Shown: positions 8,300 to 16,914, numbered from the stretch's first letter. The stretch is 64,000 nt of DNA from JAABQG01 sp963726365 (GCA_963726365.1 CAVSCI010000009.1:1-64000); one strand, 5' to 3'. Translations and numbers: made by a program. The notes: generated by a model not told the origin, from the letters alone.

Positions 8300-9043
8300 A
8301 TGAGCTTTCAGAATTCGCCTGTCTTGCCAAGAATATGTGTAGGGTCAGCCAGGGCCCTGTACATCGGCCCTGGTCTGGCTTTGGCGCCTCATGTCAATGC
8401 AGCCACCACGATTGCTGTCTCGCTTGCTGAAGATTTTTCATTGAGGACCTGGCGTCGCAGCAAAGGCTGGACCGAATGGCGTTCATGTGCGGTGGCGGTG
8501 ATTCCATCGGAAACGCTCCACCATCTGGTGAGCACGGGGCCCATGGCTTTTTTGTATCTCGATCCCCTGGGTGATGGCCGTATTCCGATGGGTCAGGATC
8601 AGCTGGAGCAGGGTCGATGGGGATTGATTCATGAGGCCAACGTCATCGGCCTTCATGCCGCGTTCGCCGCCTTCGGTCTTGCAAGAACACAACTGCGCGA
8701 TGCACGCATCGCCAAGGTTGTCCTTGAAATCGAACGTCGGCCCCATGAGTTCCGTCGGCTGCAGGATGCCGCTGCGCTGGCATGCCTCTCGCCCTCAAGG
8801 TTTCGCGCCCGGTTTGCGAAAGAGGTCGGCTTGCCTTTCCGTCGGTATCGCCTGTGGCGCCGGATGGCTTCCGTGATGAGGGGTGTCGCACAGGGCGGCA
8901 ACCTGACGGAATCGGCGCATCTGGCGGGGTTTTCCAGCTCTGCCCACCTGAGTTTCGCCTTCAAGCAGATGTTCGGCCTCGCTGCGAGTGACATTCTGGC
9001 AATGGGCGTGGCGATTGACGTTTCCGACGAGGCTGTGCAATGA
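8300..9043 (+). CDS. AraC-family transcriptional regulator
   Basis: 247 residues from the ATG at 8300. The C-terminal third has a complete AraC DNA-binding domain: first helix-turn-helix LQDAAALACLSPSRFRARFAKEVG, then FRRYRLWRRMASVMRGV, then LTESAHLAGFSSSAHLSFAFKQMFG. The N-terminal half is a short cupin-like sensor domain. An in-frame start at 8168 would run 48 bases into the divergent membrane-protein gene, so 8300 is more natural. The gene lies between the two Bug remnants, so gene and neighbour may have arrived together. Confidence 0.8.
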   Translation: MSFQNSPVLPRICVGSARALYIGPGLALAPHVNAATTIAVSLAEDFSLRTWRRSKGWTEWRSCAVAVIPSETLHHLVSTGPMAFLYLDPLGDGRIPMGQDQLEQGRWGLIHEANVIGLHAAFAAFGLARTQLRDARIAKVVLEIERRPHEFRRLQDAAALACLSPSRFRARFAKEVGLPFRRYRLWRRMASVMRGVAQGGNLTESAHLAGFSSSAHLSFAFKQMFGLAASDILAMGVAIDVSDEAVQ

Positions 9044-9121
9044 CGCGGGACCGCCAAAGGGCCTGGTCCACGCTACCGGCAGCAGGCCGAGGATCGCGAA
9101 CCACCGATCTGAGCACGCCCG

Positions 9122-9276
9122 TTAGCCAGCGACAACGTGCCCACCGGCGGCAGCGCTGCCGACTTCGCCCGCCCGATCGCCACCGAGTCGGAGCACCACG
9201 CGCGCATCATCAAGGCGGCGAATATCCGGGCCGAATATGCGCTGGCGCGGCAAATGCCGGAGCCATCAAGCCCTGA
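9122..9276 (+). pseudogene. second C-terminal Bug/TctC receptor remnant
   Basis: Reads LASDNVPTGGSAADFARPIA then TESEHHARIIKAANIRAEYALARQ in the same orientation as the remnant at 7571-7790 and about 90 percent identical over 110 bases. This copy is shorter at its 5' end and runs slightly further at its 3' end before the LysE gene. The pair forms a direct repeat around 7790-9121. Confidence 0.75.
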
Positions 9277-9287
9277 GAATAGGCGGC

Positions 9288-9938
9288 ATGTCGTCCGTTT
9301 TCACCACCGCAGGGCCGATCGCCCCCGTCTTCGCGCAAGGTTTTGTCCTGGGCCTGGGGCTGATCGTGGCCATCGGCGCGCAGAACGCCTTTGTGCTGCG
9401 CCAGGGCCTGCGGCGCGAGCACGTCGGCGCGGTGGTGCTGTTCTGCGCGCTGGCCGACGCGGCGCTGATCACCGCCGGCGTCTTTGGCATGGCCCGCGCC
9501 CTGGGCGAGCGCCCGCAACTGGCCCGTGCGCTGGCACTGGCCGGCGCGGCGTTTCTGGCGGGGTATGGCTGGCAGGCGTTCCAGCGGATGCGCCACGCCG
9601 GCAGCCTGCAGGCCGCTGCGGGCGGCGAGGCCTTGAGCCGCCGCGCCGCGCTGGCTCAGGCCGCCGCCTTCACGCTGCTCAACCCCCATGTGTACCTGGA
9701 CACGGTGCTGCTGGTGGGCGGCCTGGGCGCGCAGCAACCGGCGCCGCTGCAAGGCTGGTTCGCCGCTGGCGCCAGCACCGCCAGCCTGGCCTGGTTCAGC
9801 CTGCTCGGCGTGGGCGCCCGCTGGCTGGCGCCGTGGTTCGCCCGGCCCACCGCCTGGCGGGTGCTGGACGGACTGATCGGCGTGACGATGGTGGCGCTGG
9901 CGCTGCTGATGGCGCGGCATGCGTGGAGCGGGGTCTGA
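9288..9938 (+). CDS. LysE/ArgO-family amino acid exporter
   Basis: 216 residues from the ATG at 9288. It carries the family signatures QGFVLGLGLIVAIGAQNAFV near the N-terminus and NPHVYLDTVLLVGGLG in the middle, the LysE/ArgO core, and about six membrane spans. Members export arginine, lysine or analogues such as canavanine from the cytoplasm. A longer in-frame start at 9237 would overlap the Bug remnant and adds a polar segment unlike the family, so 9288 is chosen. ArgO is often controlled by a LysR-type ArgP, but no such gene is adjacent, so specificity stays open. Confidence 0.9.
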   Translation: MSSVFTTAGPIAPVFAQGFVLGLGLIVAIGAQNAFVLRQGLRREHVGAVVLFCALADAALITAGVFGMARALGERPQLARALALAGAAFLAGYGWQAFQRMRHAGSLQAAAGGEALSRRAALAQAAAFTLLNPHVYLDTVLLVGGLGAQQPAPLQGWFAAGASTASLAWFSLLGVGARWLAPWFARPTAWRVLDGLIGVTMVALALLMARHAWSGV

Positions 9939-10495
9939 GTGCTTGTAGAACCCGGACAGGGGACTTGATACGGACCGTCCGCGCGCGCCGTGAACGCTTC
10001 CGTCGACATGGCCTGCGAACGGCCCTACGCCTCTGGTAACGTGAAGACTTTCAATTCCCTGATGGCGATGAATCGCGGGAAGGCGGGGAGTGGGGCGCCG
10101 GTCGATGGGGGAGGGGTGTTGAGTCTGGTTGAGGATCGGTGGCGAGAAAAGTCGCCTCTGAATTGATAGCTGAATATCACCGAATGACGCTGGGATGTGG
10201 GGGGGTTTTGTTGAAAGTTTGGTGGGAACGGGCTTGGGGGGTGCGACGGTCCGGATTCGACCCATTGCAGCCGGTCGAGGGAATGAGGTCCGGACATTCG
10301 TGGAGGCGATCAAAGGAGACGAAGCAGCCCTCCAGATTGCGGGACTGTAATCATTTATCCAGCCATCTCTTTTGCATCGGGAGCTGACGGTCACCAGTTC
10401 CAGCTTCGCAGATGCCCTGAACACGCATGGTTTCGGCGCTCTCGCGAGGCACGTTGGGGCACATCGGACGACTTGTACGTCGGCATTGACAGGTT
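9939..10495. other. spacer without a recognisable gene
   Basis: About 560 bases with no convincing reading frame on either strand. It contains copy C of the dispersed repeat at 10161-10200 and a G-rich tract around 10080-10215. It separates the LysE gene from the 3' end of the LysR gene. Confidence 0.6.
10161..10200 (+). repeat. dispersed repeat, copy C
   Basis: Reads AATTGATAGCTGAATATCAC then GAATGACGCTGGGATG. It matches copy B over its first 40 bases and copy D in the AATTGATAGC end. It lies in a gene-free spacer. Confidence 0.75.
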
Positions 10496-11392
10496 CTAGT
10501 CACGCAAATGGTCGCGCACGAACTCGCGAAAATAGGCCATTGCCGGAGCCTCGGTTCGCCCTGCCAGGGTAAGGTATGCAAAGCGCGCGGTGGCCACCAA
10601 CTTGGGCTTTACAGGTAGCTCAATCAGGCTGCCGTCTTCCAGTCCATCCCGGGTTGCAGCAATCACGCCCAGAAAGATTGCGTCAGTCTGCGCCACGGTT
10701 TTGACCAGGCTTGCAACATCATCGCAACGAAGTGCCACCAATTCAGCAGGGTTGGCCTGCAGGCCATATTGGTCAACCAAGAGGCGGGCGACCTCGTCTG
10801 AAAGTGGTGTGGACGCCACCGGGTACCTCAACACGTCAGACAGGGCGACATTTTTCTGGCCGGCCAGTGGATGATTGGAGCGTGCTACAAAGCCGGCTTC
10901 CAGTTCCACCAATGATTCAATATTGAGGTCTGCTGCCGGAATGACGCGACGCATGTCGACAACCATCGCGTCGAGCTGGCGACTTCGCAGCTGCAGTATC
11001 TGTAGTTCCGCCGGACCCTGCGTGACGGACACACGCATGCCACGTTGAGCGGCCGCCGCGCACATCAGCGGGACCATCAGCAAAGCGGCTGGCCCCGAAC
11101 CCAGCCCAACGCTGATCGCACCCTTGCCTCCGCCCTGCAACAGCCTGGCGCTGTGGAGAAGCTCAGCTGCGTCACGAACAATGTGTCGGGCTCTGGATAC
11201 GACATCCAGGCCTAACGGAGTGAGTTCATTGCGCTTGCCAATGCGATCCAGGACCTTCCCGCCCAGGTCGTCCTCCAGGCTTTGAATGCTGCGGCTCAAG
11301 GCCGATTGGGTGATGAACAACTTCTCGGCCGCGCGGCTGAACGAGCCGGTGTCGGCCAGGGCCAGCAGGTGTTCTAGATGTTTGATGTTCAT
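10496..11392 (-). CDS. LysR-family transcriptional regulator
   Basis: 298 residues from the ATG at 11392. The N-terminal winged helix-turn-helix reads MNIKHLEHLLALADTGSFSR, then AAEKLFITQSALSRSIQSLE, and a periplasmic-binding-like sensor domain follows from about residue 90. A longer frame to 11434 adds 14 residues unlike the family start. The gene is divergent from the Bug receptor / amidohydrolase pair, the usual arrangement for a LysR activator of an uptake-and-hydrolysis operon. The expected inducer is the substrate or product of that pathway. Confidence 0.9.
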   Translation of the reverse strand: MNIKHLEHLLALADTGSFSRAAEKLFITQSALSRSIQSLEDDLGGKVLDRIGKRNELTPLGLDVVSRARHIVRDAAELLHSARLLQGGGKGAISVGLGSGPAALLMVPLMCAAAAQRGMRVSVTQGPAELQILQLRSRQLDAMVVDMRRVIPAADLNIESLVELEAGFVARSNHPLAGQKNVALSDVLRYPVASTPLSDEVARLLVDQYGLQANPAELVALRCDDVASLVKTVAQTDAIFLGVIAATRDGLEDGSLIELPVKPKLVATARFAYLTLAGRTEAPAMAYFREFVRDHLRD

Positions 11393-11534
11393 GGCTGGTG
11401 GACCTTTACCCTGACCCCCAAAATAATGAGACAAATGAATGATAACCAGAAATATTAGTCATTGGACACATTGATTTTGGCCGCCTACCATTTGCCTGCC
11501 AGCCAATTTCACAACCCTTTTCCTGGAGTTCGAC
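11393..11534. promoter_or_regulatory. divergent lysR / Bug-operon control region
   Basis: A/T-rich 142-base gap between divergent starts. AATGA at 11434-11438 and TCATT at 11459-11463 form an interrupted dyad around ATAACC, a plausible LysR-type site. A Shine-Dalgarno-like CTGGAG lies at 11523-11528 before the Bug gene. The site is a prediction. Confidence 0.4.
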
Positions 11535-12524
11535 ATGCACCCCATCCCCGGCTCACTGATTCGGCACTGCAGCGCGTTGTTTGTCGGCCTTGCGCTGGCA
11601 GCTTCCGTTGCCGCGCAGACGTATCCGTCCAAACCCGTCAGCATGATCGTGGCCTTTCCGCCTGGCGGTGGCTCGGATGTACTGGGGCGCGCCGTTGGCA
11701 AAGGCATGGCTGAAGTGTTTGGCCAGCCCGTCATCGTCGAGAACGTCGTAGGCGTGGGGGGCTCCCTGGGTGTTCTCAAGGCAGCCAATGCCCAGCCTGA
11801 CGGCTACACCATTCTGGCGGGCTCTCCGCTGGAACTGATCTACACGCCGCTGGGTGTGGCCGCTGCCAAAAACAAGCCCGAGGACATGCGCCTGGCAGCC
11901 CTGGTGGGTCACACGCCGATTGCGATTGTTGTGCGCAAGGATTTGCCGGTGAACACGCTGGAAGAGTTTGCTGCACTGGCCAGGAAGGCCGACAAGCCTC
12001 TCAGCTTTGGTTCCACGGGGGTCGGCTCTCTGTACCACTTGATGGCAGAAAAGGCTCTGCAAACGGCAGGTGCCCGTGGCCTGCACGCGCCCTACAACGG
12101 CATGGCCCCCTACGTCAAGGATTTGATGGGCGGTGTGATTGATTTTGCGGTCGTCCCGCTGGTCGGCCCGGTGTTGGGCGCGATTGATGGTGGTCAGATC
12201 AAGGCGCTGGCCCTGGCCTCCAGCCAACCGTTAACGCGCCTGCCCAAACTTCCCCTGGCAAGTGCCACCAAAGGCTTTGAAGACTATCAGTTCAGCATCT
12301 GGATTGGCATTGAAGCCAGTGCCAGGACGCCTGATGCACAAGTGGCCGCGCTGCACAAAGCCGCCTACACAGCGCTGTCCAACCCGGATATTCGCAAAGT
12401 CATTGAGACGGCAGGCAGCACGGTTGCCGAGCCCATGAGCCTGGCGCAACTCGATGCCTTCTACAAAAAGGAAGTGGTCAAGGGCGCTGCGATTGCCAAG
12501 TCCATCAAACTCGAACCGCAGTAA
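11535..12524 (+). CDS. Bug-family (TctC) periplasmic solute receptor
   Basis: 329 residues. The Sec signal peptide ends about ALAASVAAQ (residue 28). The mature protein opens with the family start YPSKPVSMIVAFPPGGGSDVLGR, followed by VIVENVVGVGGSLG and FGSTGVGSLYHLMAEK, and ends with the typical NPDIRKVIETAGSTVAEP block. Bug proteins capture carboxylates and related small molecules and may deliver them to tripartite tricarboxylate transporters. No TctA/TctB membrane genes are beside it, as is common in Burkholderiales. It is four bases upstream of the amidohydrolase gene, so the ligand is probably the substrate of that enzyme. Confidence 0.92.
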   Translation: MHPIPGSLIRHCSALFVGLALAASVAAQTYPSKPVSMIVAFPPGGGSDVLGRAVGKGMAEVFGQPVIVENVVGVGGSLGVLKAANAQPDGYTILAGSPLELIYTPLGVAAAKNKPEDMRLAALVGHTPIAIVVRKDLPVNTLEEFAALARKADKPLSFGSTGVGSLYHLMAEKALQTAGARGLHAPYNGMAPYVKDLMGGVIDFAVVPLVGPVLGAIDGGQIKALALASSQPLTRLPKLPLASATKGFEDYQFSIWIGIEASARTPDAQVAALHKAAYTALSNPDIRKVIETAGSTVAEPMSLAQLDAFYKKEVVKGAAIAKSIKLEPQ

Positions 12525-12528
12525 TCCC

Positions 12529-13707
12529 ATGTCCGCCACGCTGACAAAAATGCATGCCAACGCAGAGGCCTTCACGGCGCTGCGCCGCGACATTCACCAA
12601 CACCCGGAGATCGGCTTCAAGGAATTTCGTACCAGCGACCTGGTGGCCGAGCGCCTGCAGCGCTGGGGCTACGAGGTCACGCGCGGGCTGGGCGGCACCG
12701 GGGTAGTGGGGCAACTCAAGCGCGGCACGGGCACGCGCAAGCTGGGCCTGCGGGCCGATATGGATGCCTTGCCCATTGTTGAGACCACGGGCTTGCCCTA
12801 CGCCAGCCGCCATGCAGGTTTGATGCACGCGTGCGGCCATGATGGACACACCGCGATGCTGCTTGCAGCCGCCGAGCATCTGGCAACGTCGGCGACGTTC
12901 GACGGCACGCTGAACCTGATTTTTCAGCCCGCCGAAGAAAGCCTGGGTGGCGCACGCAAGATGATGGAAGACGGCTTGTTTGACCGCTTCCCCTGTGATG
13001 CGATTTTTGCCATGCACAACATGCCGGGCTTCCGGCAAGGCCAGTTGCTATTGCGCGAAGGTGCGGCGATGGCGTCGAGTGAAAACATCCTGGTGCACAT
13101 TGAAGGCAAAGGCGGGCATGGGGCCATGCCCCACCTGAGCGCAGACCCGGTGGTGGCGGGCGCATCCATCGTCATGGCCCTGCAAACCATCGTGGCGCGC
13201 AACGTACCGCCGCTGCAGATGGCGGTGATCACCGTGGGCGCTTTCCAGTCGGGTGTGGCCAACAATGTCATTCCCCAGCAGGCCACGCTCAAGCTCAGCG
13301 TGCGCGCGCTGGACCGGGGTGTTCGTGAGCTGCTGCGCACACGCATTGTCGAGGTCGTCGAGCTGCAGGCGCAAAGTTATGGCGTCACTGCACGCGTCGA
13401 GTTTTTGCCGGGCTACCCGGTGCTGGTCAATACGGCCGCTGAAACGGCGCTGGCCCGCGAAGTGGCCATCGCGCTGGTGGGCGCCGACAACGTCGTGCTG
13501 CAAGCCGAGCCGCTCACCGGCAGTGAAGACTTCGCCTACATGCTTGAAGAGGTGCCCGGCAGCTATTTGTTCATCGGCAATGGCGATGCCGCCAGTGGCG
13601 GCCACGGTGCCTGCATGGTGCATAACCCCAACTACGACTTTGAAGACCGCAACATCCCTGTGGGTGCTGCCTTCTGGGTGGCGTTGACGGAGCGCTTTCT
13701 GGCATAA
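12529..13707 (+). CDS. M20 amidohydrolase (hippurate hydrolase / aminoacylase-like)
   Basis: 392 residues from the ATG at 12529. M20D signatures are clear: LRRDIHQHPEIGFKEF, the metal-binding MHACGHDGHTAMLL, QPAEESLGGARKM, the dimerisation-domain GKGGHGAMPHLSADPVV, and TGSEDFAYMLEEVPGSYLFIGNG near the end. The family hydrolyses N-acyl amino acids such as hippurate (benzoylglycine) to a carboxylic acid and an amino acid. A tandem glycine riboswitch and an amino-acid dehydrogenase follow, so glycine is a likely product. No signal peptide is present, so it acts in the cytoplasm. A frame upstream to 12454 overlaps the Bug gene and is not used. Confidence 0.9.
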   Translation: MSATLTKMHANAEAFTALRRDIHQHPEIGFKEFRTSDLVAERLQRWGYEVTRGLGGTGVVGQLKRGTGTRKLGLRADMDALPIVETTGLPYASRHAGLMHACGHDGHTAMLLAAAEHLATSATFDGTLNLIFQPAEESLGGARKMMEDGLFDRFPCDAIFAMHNMPGFRQGQLLLREGAAMASSENILVHIEGKGGHGAMPHLSADPVVAGASIVMALQTIVARNVPPLQMAVITVGAFQSGVANNVIPQQATLKLSVRALDRGVRELLRTRIVEVVELQAQSYGVTARVEFLPGYPVLVNTAAETALAREVAIALVGADNVVLQAEPLTGSEDFAYMLEEVPGSYLFIGNGDAASGGHGACMVHNPNYDFEDRNIPVGAAFWVALTERFLA

Positions 13708-13728
13708 ACACTTTCTTTTGAAATTCAG

Positions 13729-13923
13729 ATCGGGAGAGACAAGGTGACGCTAAAGCGCCACTTTGCGCCGAAGGAGCAACCACCCCGGAAACTCTCAGGC
13801 AAAAGGACCGATTTGAATCGTTGATCTCTGAAGAGCTGCCGGGTTGAGTCACCCGTCACACCGCAGGAGCAAGTGGCCTCATCGCGCACGATGGGCCATG
13901 AATCTCTCAGGTTCCAAACAGAG
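13729..13923 (+). promoter_or_regulatory. tandem glycine riboswitch
   Basis: Two consecutive glycine aptamers. In the first, ATCGG (13729-13733) pairs with CCGAT (13808-13812) and encloses GGGAGAGAC, CGCCGAAGGAGCAA and CTCTCAGGCAAAAGGACCG, the classic glycine-aptamer core. In the second, CTCTG (13826-13830) pairs with CAGAG (13919-13923) around CCGCAGGAGCAAG and AATCTCTCAGGTTCC. The aptamer cores and linker match the known architecture. Glycine riboswitches usually turn genes on when glycine is plentiful. It lies 78 bases before the amino-acid dehydrogenase gene. Confidence 0.92.
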
Positions 13924-13928
13924 GGGGT

Positions 13929-13961
13929 GCATGGCGCGCATGGTGCGTGCGCGTGCTTTTT
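13929..13961 (+). terminator. candidate riboswitch expression platform (intrinsic terminator)
   Basis: A G/C-rich, imperfectly self-complementary segment (13929-13956, beginning GCATGGCGCGCA and ending GCGCGTGC) is followed directly by five T residues at 13957-13961. This is what a glycine-controlled transcription terminator would look like between aptamer and gene. Confidence 0.5.
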
Positions 13962-14000
13962 GTCCTCGTGACATCCCTGACTTGTCTGGAGATCTGAAAC

Positions 14001-15298
14001 ATGAAATCAATCGCAGTTATCGGCGGCGGCATCACCGGCGTCACCACCGCTTACGCTTTGGCCAAGCGTGGCTTTATGTCACTTTGTTCGAGAAAAACCG
14101 CTACGTGGCAATGGAAACATCGTTTGCCAACGGCGGCCAGTTGTCCGCCTCAAACGCCGAGGTGTGGAACCACTGGTCCACCATCCTCAAGGGCATGAAG
14201 TGGATGCTCAAGAGCGACGCGCCACTCCTGATCAATCCCAAGCCCGGCTGGCACAAGCTGAGCTGGTTTGTGGAGTTCATCAGCAACATTCCGCATTACC
14301 AGCGCAACACGATTGAGTCTGCGCGGCTGGCCATTGCGGCCCGCGAACATTTGTTTGCCTGGGCACAGGCCGAAGGGGTGGATTTCGATCTCAAGAAAGA
14401 AGGCATCCTGCACATCTACCGCGACAAAAAAGGCTTTGACCACGCCGGTGAAGTGAGCAAGATGCTGGCCCAGGGCGGCTTGCCACGCCGCGCCGTCACA
14501 CCGACTGAAATGAAAGCGATTGAGCCCACGCTGGCCGGTAATTACTACGGCGGCTACTTCACGGAGAGCGACTCCACCGGCGACATTCACAAGTTCACCA
14601 CGGGCATGGCGAGAGCCGCTGAGCGCTTGGGCGTGCAGTGCTTGTACGGGCAAGACGTCATGAGCCTGCATAGCGACGGCAAGACGGCTGAAGTTACCGT
14701 GGCTGACGGTGGCAGCCATGTGACGCGCCACTTCGACGGGCTGGTGGTGTGCGCAGGCGTGGAAAGCCGCGGCTTTGCCGCCCAGCTGGGGGACAGGGTC
14801 AACATCTACCCAGTGAAGGGTTATTCCATCACCGTCAATCTGCCCGACGCGCAAAGCCAGGCTGCCGCGCCCATGGTGAGCCTGCTTGATGATGAGACCA
14901 AGCTGGTCACCAGCCGCCTGGGTGTTGACCGTTTCCGCGTTGCCGGCACGGCCGAATTCAACGGCTACAACAAGGACATCCGCGCTGACCGCATCCGGCC
15001 CCTGATCGCTTGGGTCAACCAGTGCTTCCCCGGCATCAACACCCGCCAGGTGGTGCCCTGGGCCGGGCTGCGCCCGATGATGCCGAACATGATGCCGCGC
15101 GTGGGTCGTGGCAAGAAAGCCAATGTGTTTTACAACACCGGTCACGGCCACCTGGGATGGACACTTTCAGCGGTGACCGCTGACATGGTGGCGCAGGTGA
15201 TTGCCGATAACCGCCTGACCTGGACAAGTGCCGGTCCGTCCACGGCGCATGATCGCAATAGCGAATTTGGTTCGGCAGAAGGCCGCTTTGGAGCGTAG
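14001..15298 (+). pseudogene. D-amino-acid dehydrogenase (DadA-like), frameshifted
   Basis: The ATG at 14001 begins MKSIAVIGGGITGVTTAYAL, an FAD-binding start. After AKRGF the frame is lost and the rest of the protein (VTLFEKNRYVAMETSFANGG through to 15298) continues in another frame. Inserting one base, probably G, between 14075 and 14076 restores RGFDVTLFEK and a 432-residue protein, the normal DadA length. Further motifs are GQLSASNAEVWN, YPVKGYSITV and PWAGLRPMMPN. DadA-type enzymes deaminate D-amino acids, and relatives oxidise glycine. The riboswitch upstream points to glycine. Whether the lesion is biological or a sequencing error is unresolved. Confidence 0.85.
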
Positions 15299-15355
15299 CC
15301 ACTGACTGACTCTTGATGGCCGTTTGCAGTCGCTCCCGCCCCCCTCACTGCCCCC

Positions 15356-16261
15356 TCACCGCCTCCTCATCCCCAACCACACCACCGTCGCCACCACCAG
15401 CAGCGCCCCCGCCACCTGCACCGGCGCAATCGACTGCCCCAGGATGGCCCAGGCCAGCACCAGCGCGAAGACCGGCTCCACGTTCATGATGGCCGAGTTG
15501 CCGACCACGCCGAGCTTGGGCAGCACGGTGAACATGATGGTGAAGGCGGTGCCGTAGAGGAAGGTCAGCGCCGCCAGCCCCCACCAGCCGGGCACGGCGG
15601 AGGGGAAGTGAAAGCCGCCCTGGTAGCCCACGGCCGCCAGCGCCAGCACACCGACGATGCTCATGGTGGAGCAGGTGCGCACGCGGCCGTCCAGGTCGCT
15701 GGCTTCGTGTTGGGTGATCACCAGCGCCACGCCGAAGGTGGCGGCTGCCGTCAGCGCAAAGGCCACGCCCGCGCCGATGCGCCCCCACTGGCCGGCGGCG
15801 CCCAGGCCCGAGGCGGCGCCGAACACGTCCAGCGCCAGCGCCAGGCCCACCAGCATCACCGGCATGGCCACCAGCACCGCGCGCTCCGGCCGGTGGCCGT
15901 AGAACAGGCGCGCCCACAGCGCCGTCCACAGCGGGTAGGTGTTGAAGGCCAGCAGGGCCAGCGCCACGGGCAGCCGCGCCACGGCCGAATACAGGCACAG
16001 GCTCTGCACGCCGATCAGCAGGCCGATGGCCGGCAAGGCACGCCGGTGCCGCGCGGTGAACGTGAGCGGTACCCGCTGCGCCAGCAGCAGACCGGCCAGC
16101 ACCAGCGCGGTGACGGCGCTGCGGAAGGTCACCGCCGTGGCCACGTCCACCCCGTTGTTGAAGGCCAGGCGCGCGGCCACGTGGTTGGCGCCCATCATCA
16201 GGGCGATCAGCAGCAGCGTGGCAAAGGCGGTGCCGGAGAGTTTGCGGGTGGGTGGGGTCAT
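15356..16261 (-). CDS. EamA/DMT-family transporter, complete copy
   Basis: 301 residues with ten hydrophobic spans in two EamA repeats, beginning MTPPTRKLSGTAFATLLLIA and ending VVWLGMRRR. Signatures include ALMMGANHVAARLAFNNG and FNTYPLWTALWARLFYGHRP in the first half and AIMNVEPVFALVLAWAILGQ in the second. The drug/metabolite transporter family exports or imports small polar metabolites. It is the last gene of the long homoprotocatechuate operon. Its start codon overlaps the stop of a truncated upstream duplicate in a TCAT (ATGA on the mRNA) arrangement. A third fragment lies at 7342-7472. Confidence 0.88.
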   Translation of the reverse strand: MTPPTRKLSGTAFATLLLIALMMGANHVAARLAFNNGVDVATAVTFRSAVTALVLAGLLLAQRVPLTFTARHRRALPAIGLLIGVQSLCLYSAVARLPVALALLAFNTYPLWTALWARLFYGHRPERAVLVAMPVMLVGLALALDVFGAASGLGAAGQWGRIGAGVAFALTAAATFGVALVITQHEASDLDGRVRTCSTMSIVGVLALAAVGYQGGFHFPSAVPGWWGLAALTFLYGTAFTIMFTVLPKLGVVGNSAIMNVEPVFALVLAWAILGQSIAPVQVAGALLVVATVVWLGMRRR

Positions 16262-16908
16262 GCGGTGGGGTAGCCCACGGCCGCCAGCGCCAGCACACCG
16301 ACGATGCTCATGGTGGAGCAGGTGCGCACGCGGCCGTCCAGGTCGCTGGCTTCGTGCTGCGTGATCACCAGCGCCACGCCGAAGGTGGCGGCTGCCGTCA
16401 GCGCAAAGGCCACGCCCGCGCCGATGCGCCCCCACTGGCCGGCTGCGCCCAAGCCCGAGGCCGCGCCGAACACGTCCAGCGCCAGCGCCAGGCCCACCAG
16501 CATCACCGGCATGGCCACCAGCACCGCGCGCTCGGGCCGGTGGCCGTAGAACAGGCGCGCCCACAGTGCGGTCCACAGCGGGTAGGTGTTGAAGGCCAGC
16601 AGGGCCAGCGCCACGGGCAGCCGCGCCACGGCCGAATACAGGCACAGGCTCTGCACGCCGATCAGCAGGCCGATGGCCGGCAAGGCACGCCGGTGGCGCG
16701 CCGTGAACGTGAGCGGTACCCGCTGCGCCAGCAGCAGCCCTGCCAGCACCAGCGCGGTGACGGCGCTGCGGAAGGTCACCGCCGTGGCCACGTCCACCCC
16801 GTTGTTGAAGGCCAGGCGCGCGGCCACGTGGTTGGCGCCCATCATCAGGGCGATCAGCAGCAGCGTGGCAAAGGCGGTGCCGGAGAGTTTGCGGGTGGGT
16901 GGCGTCAT
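16258..16908 (-). CDS. EamA transporter, truncated duplicate
   Basis: 216 residues. The protein matches the first 213 or so residues of the complete copy at 15356-16261, then ends GYPTA at a TGA, so the last three to four membrane spans are missing. The DNA of the two copies differs at scattered, mostly silent positions, so the duplication is real and not very recent. The duplicated unit is about 640 bases (15622-16261 and 16267-16908). The stop overlaps the start of the complete copy by ATGA, which would couple their translation. The protein may be non-functional and serve only as a translated leader. Confidence 0.8.
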   Translation of the reverse strand: MTPPTRKLSGTAFATLLLIALMMGANHVAARLAFNNGVDVATAVTFRSAVTALVLAGLLLAQRVPLTFTARHRRALPAIGLLIGVQSLCLYSAVARLPVALALLAFNTYPLWTALWARLFYGHRPERAVLVAMPVMLVGLALALDVFGAASGLGAAGQWGRIGAGVAFALTAAATFGVALVITQHEASDLDGRVRTCSTMSIVGVLALAAVGYPTA

Positions 16909-16914
16909 GACAGA

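Noticed and set aside
15042..15351. Possible overlap of dadA-like 3' end with minus-strand frames
   Set aside because: These frames are shadows; the DadA-like motifs near the C-terminus (PWAGLRPMMPN, GHGHLGWT) fix the true strand.
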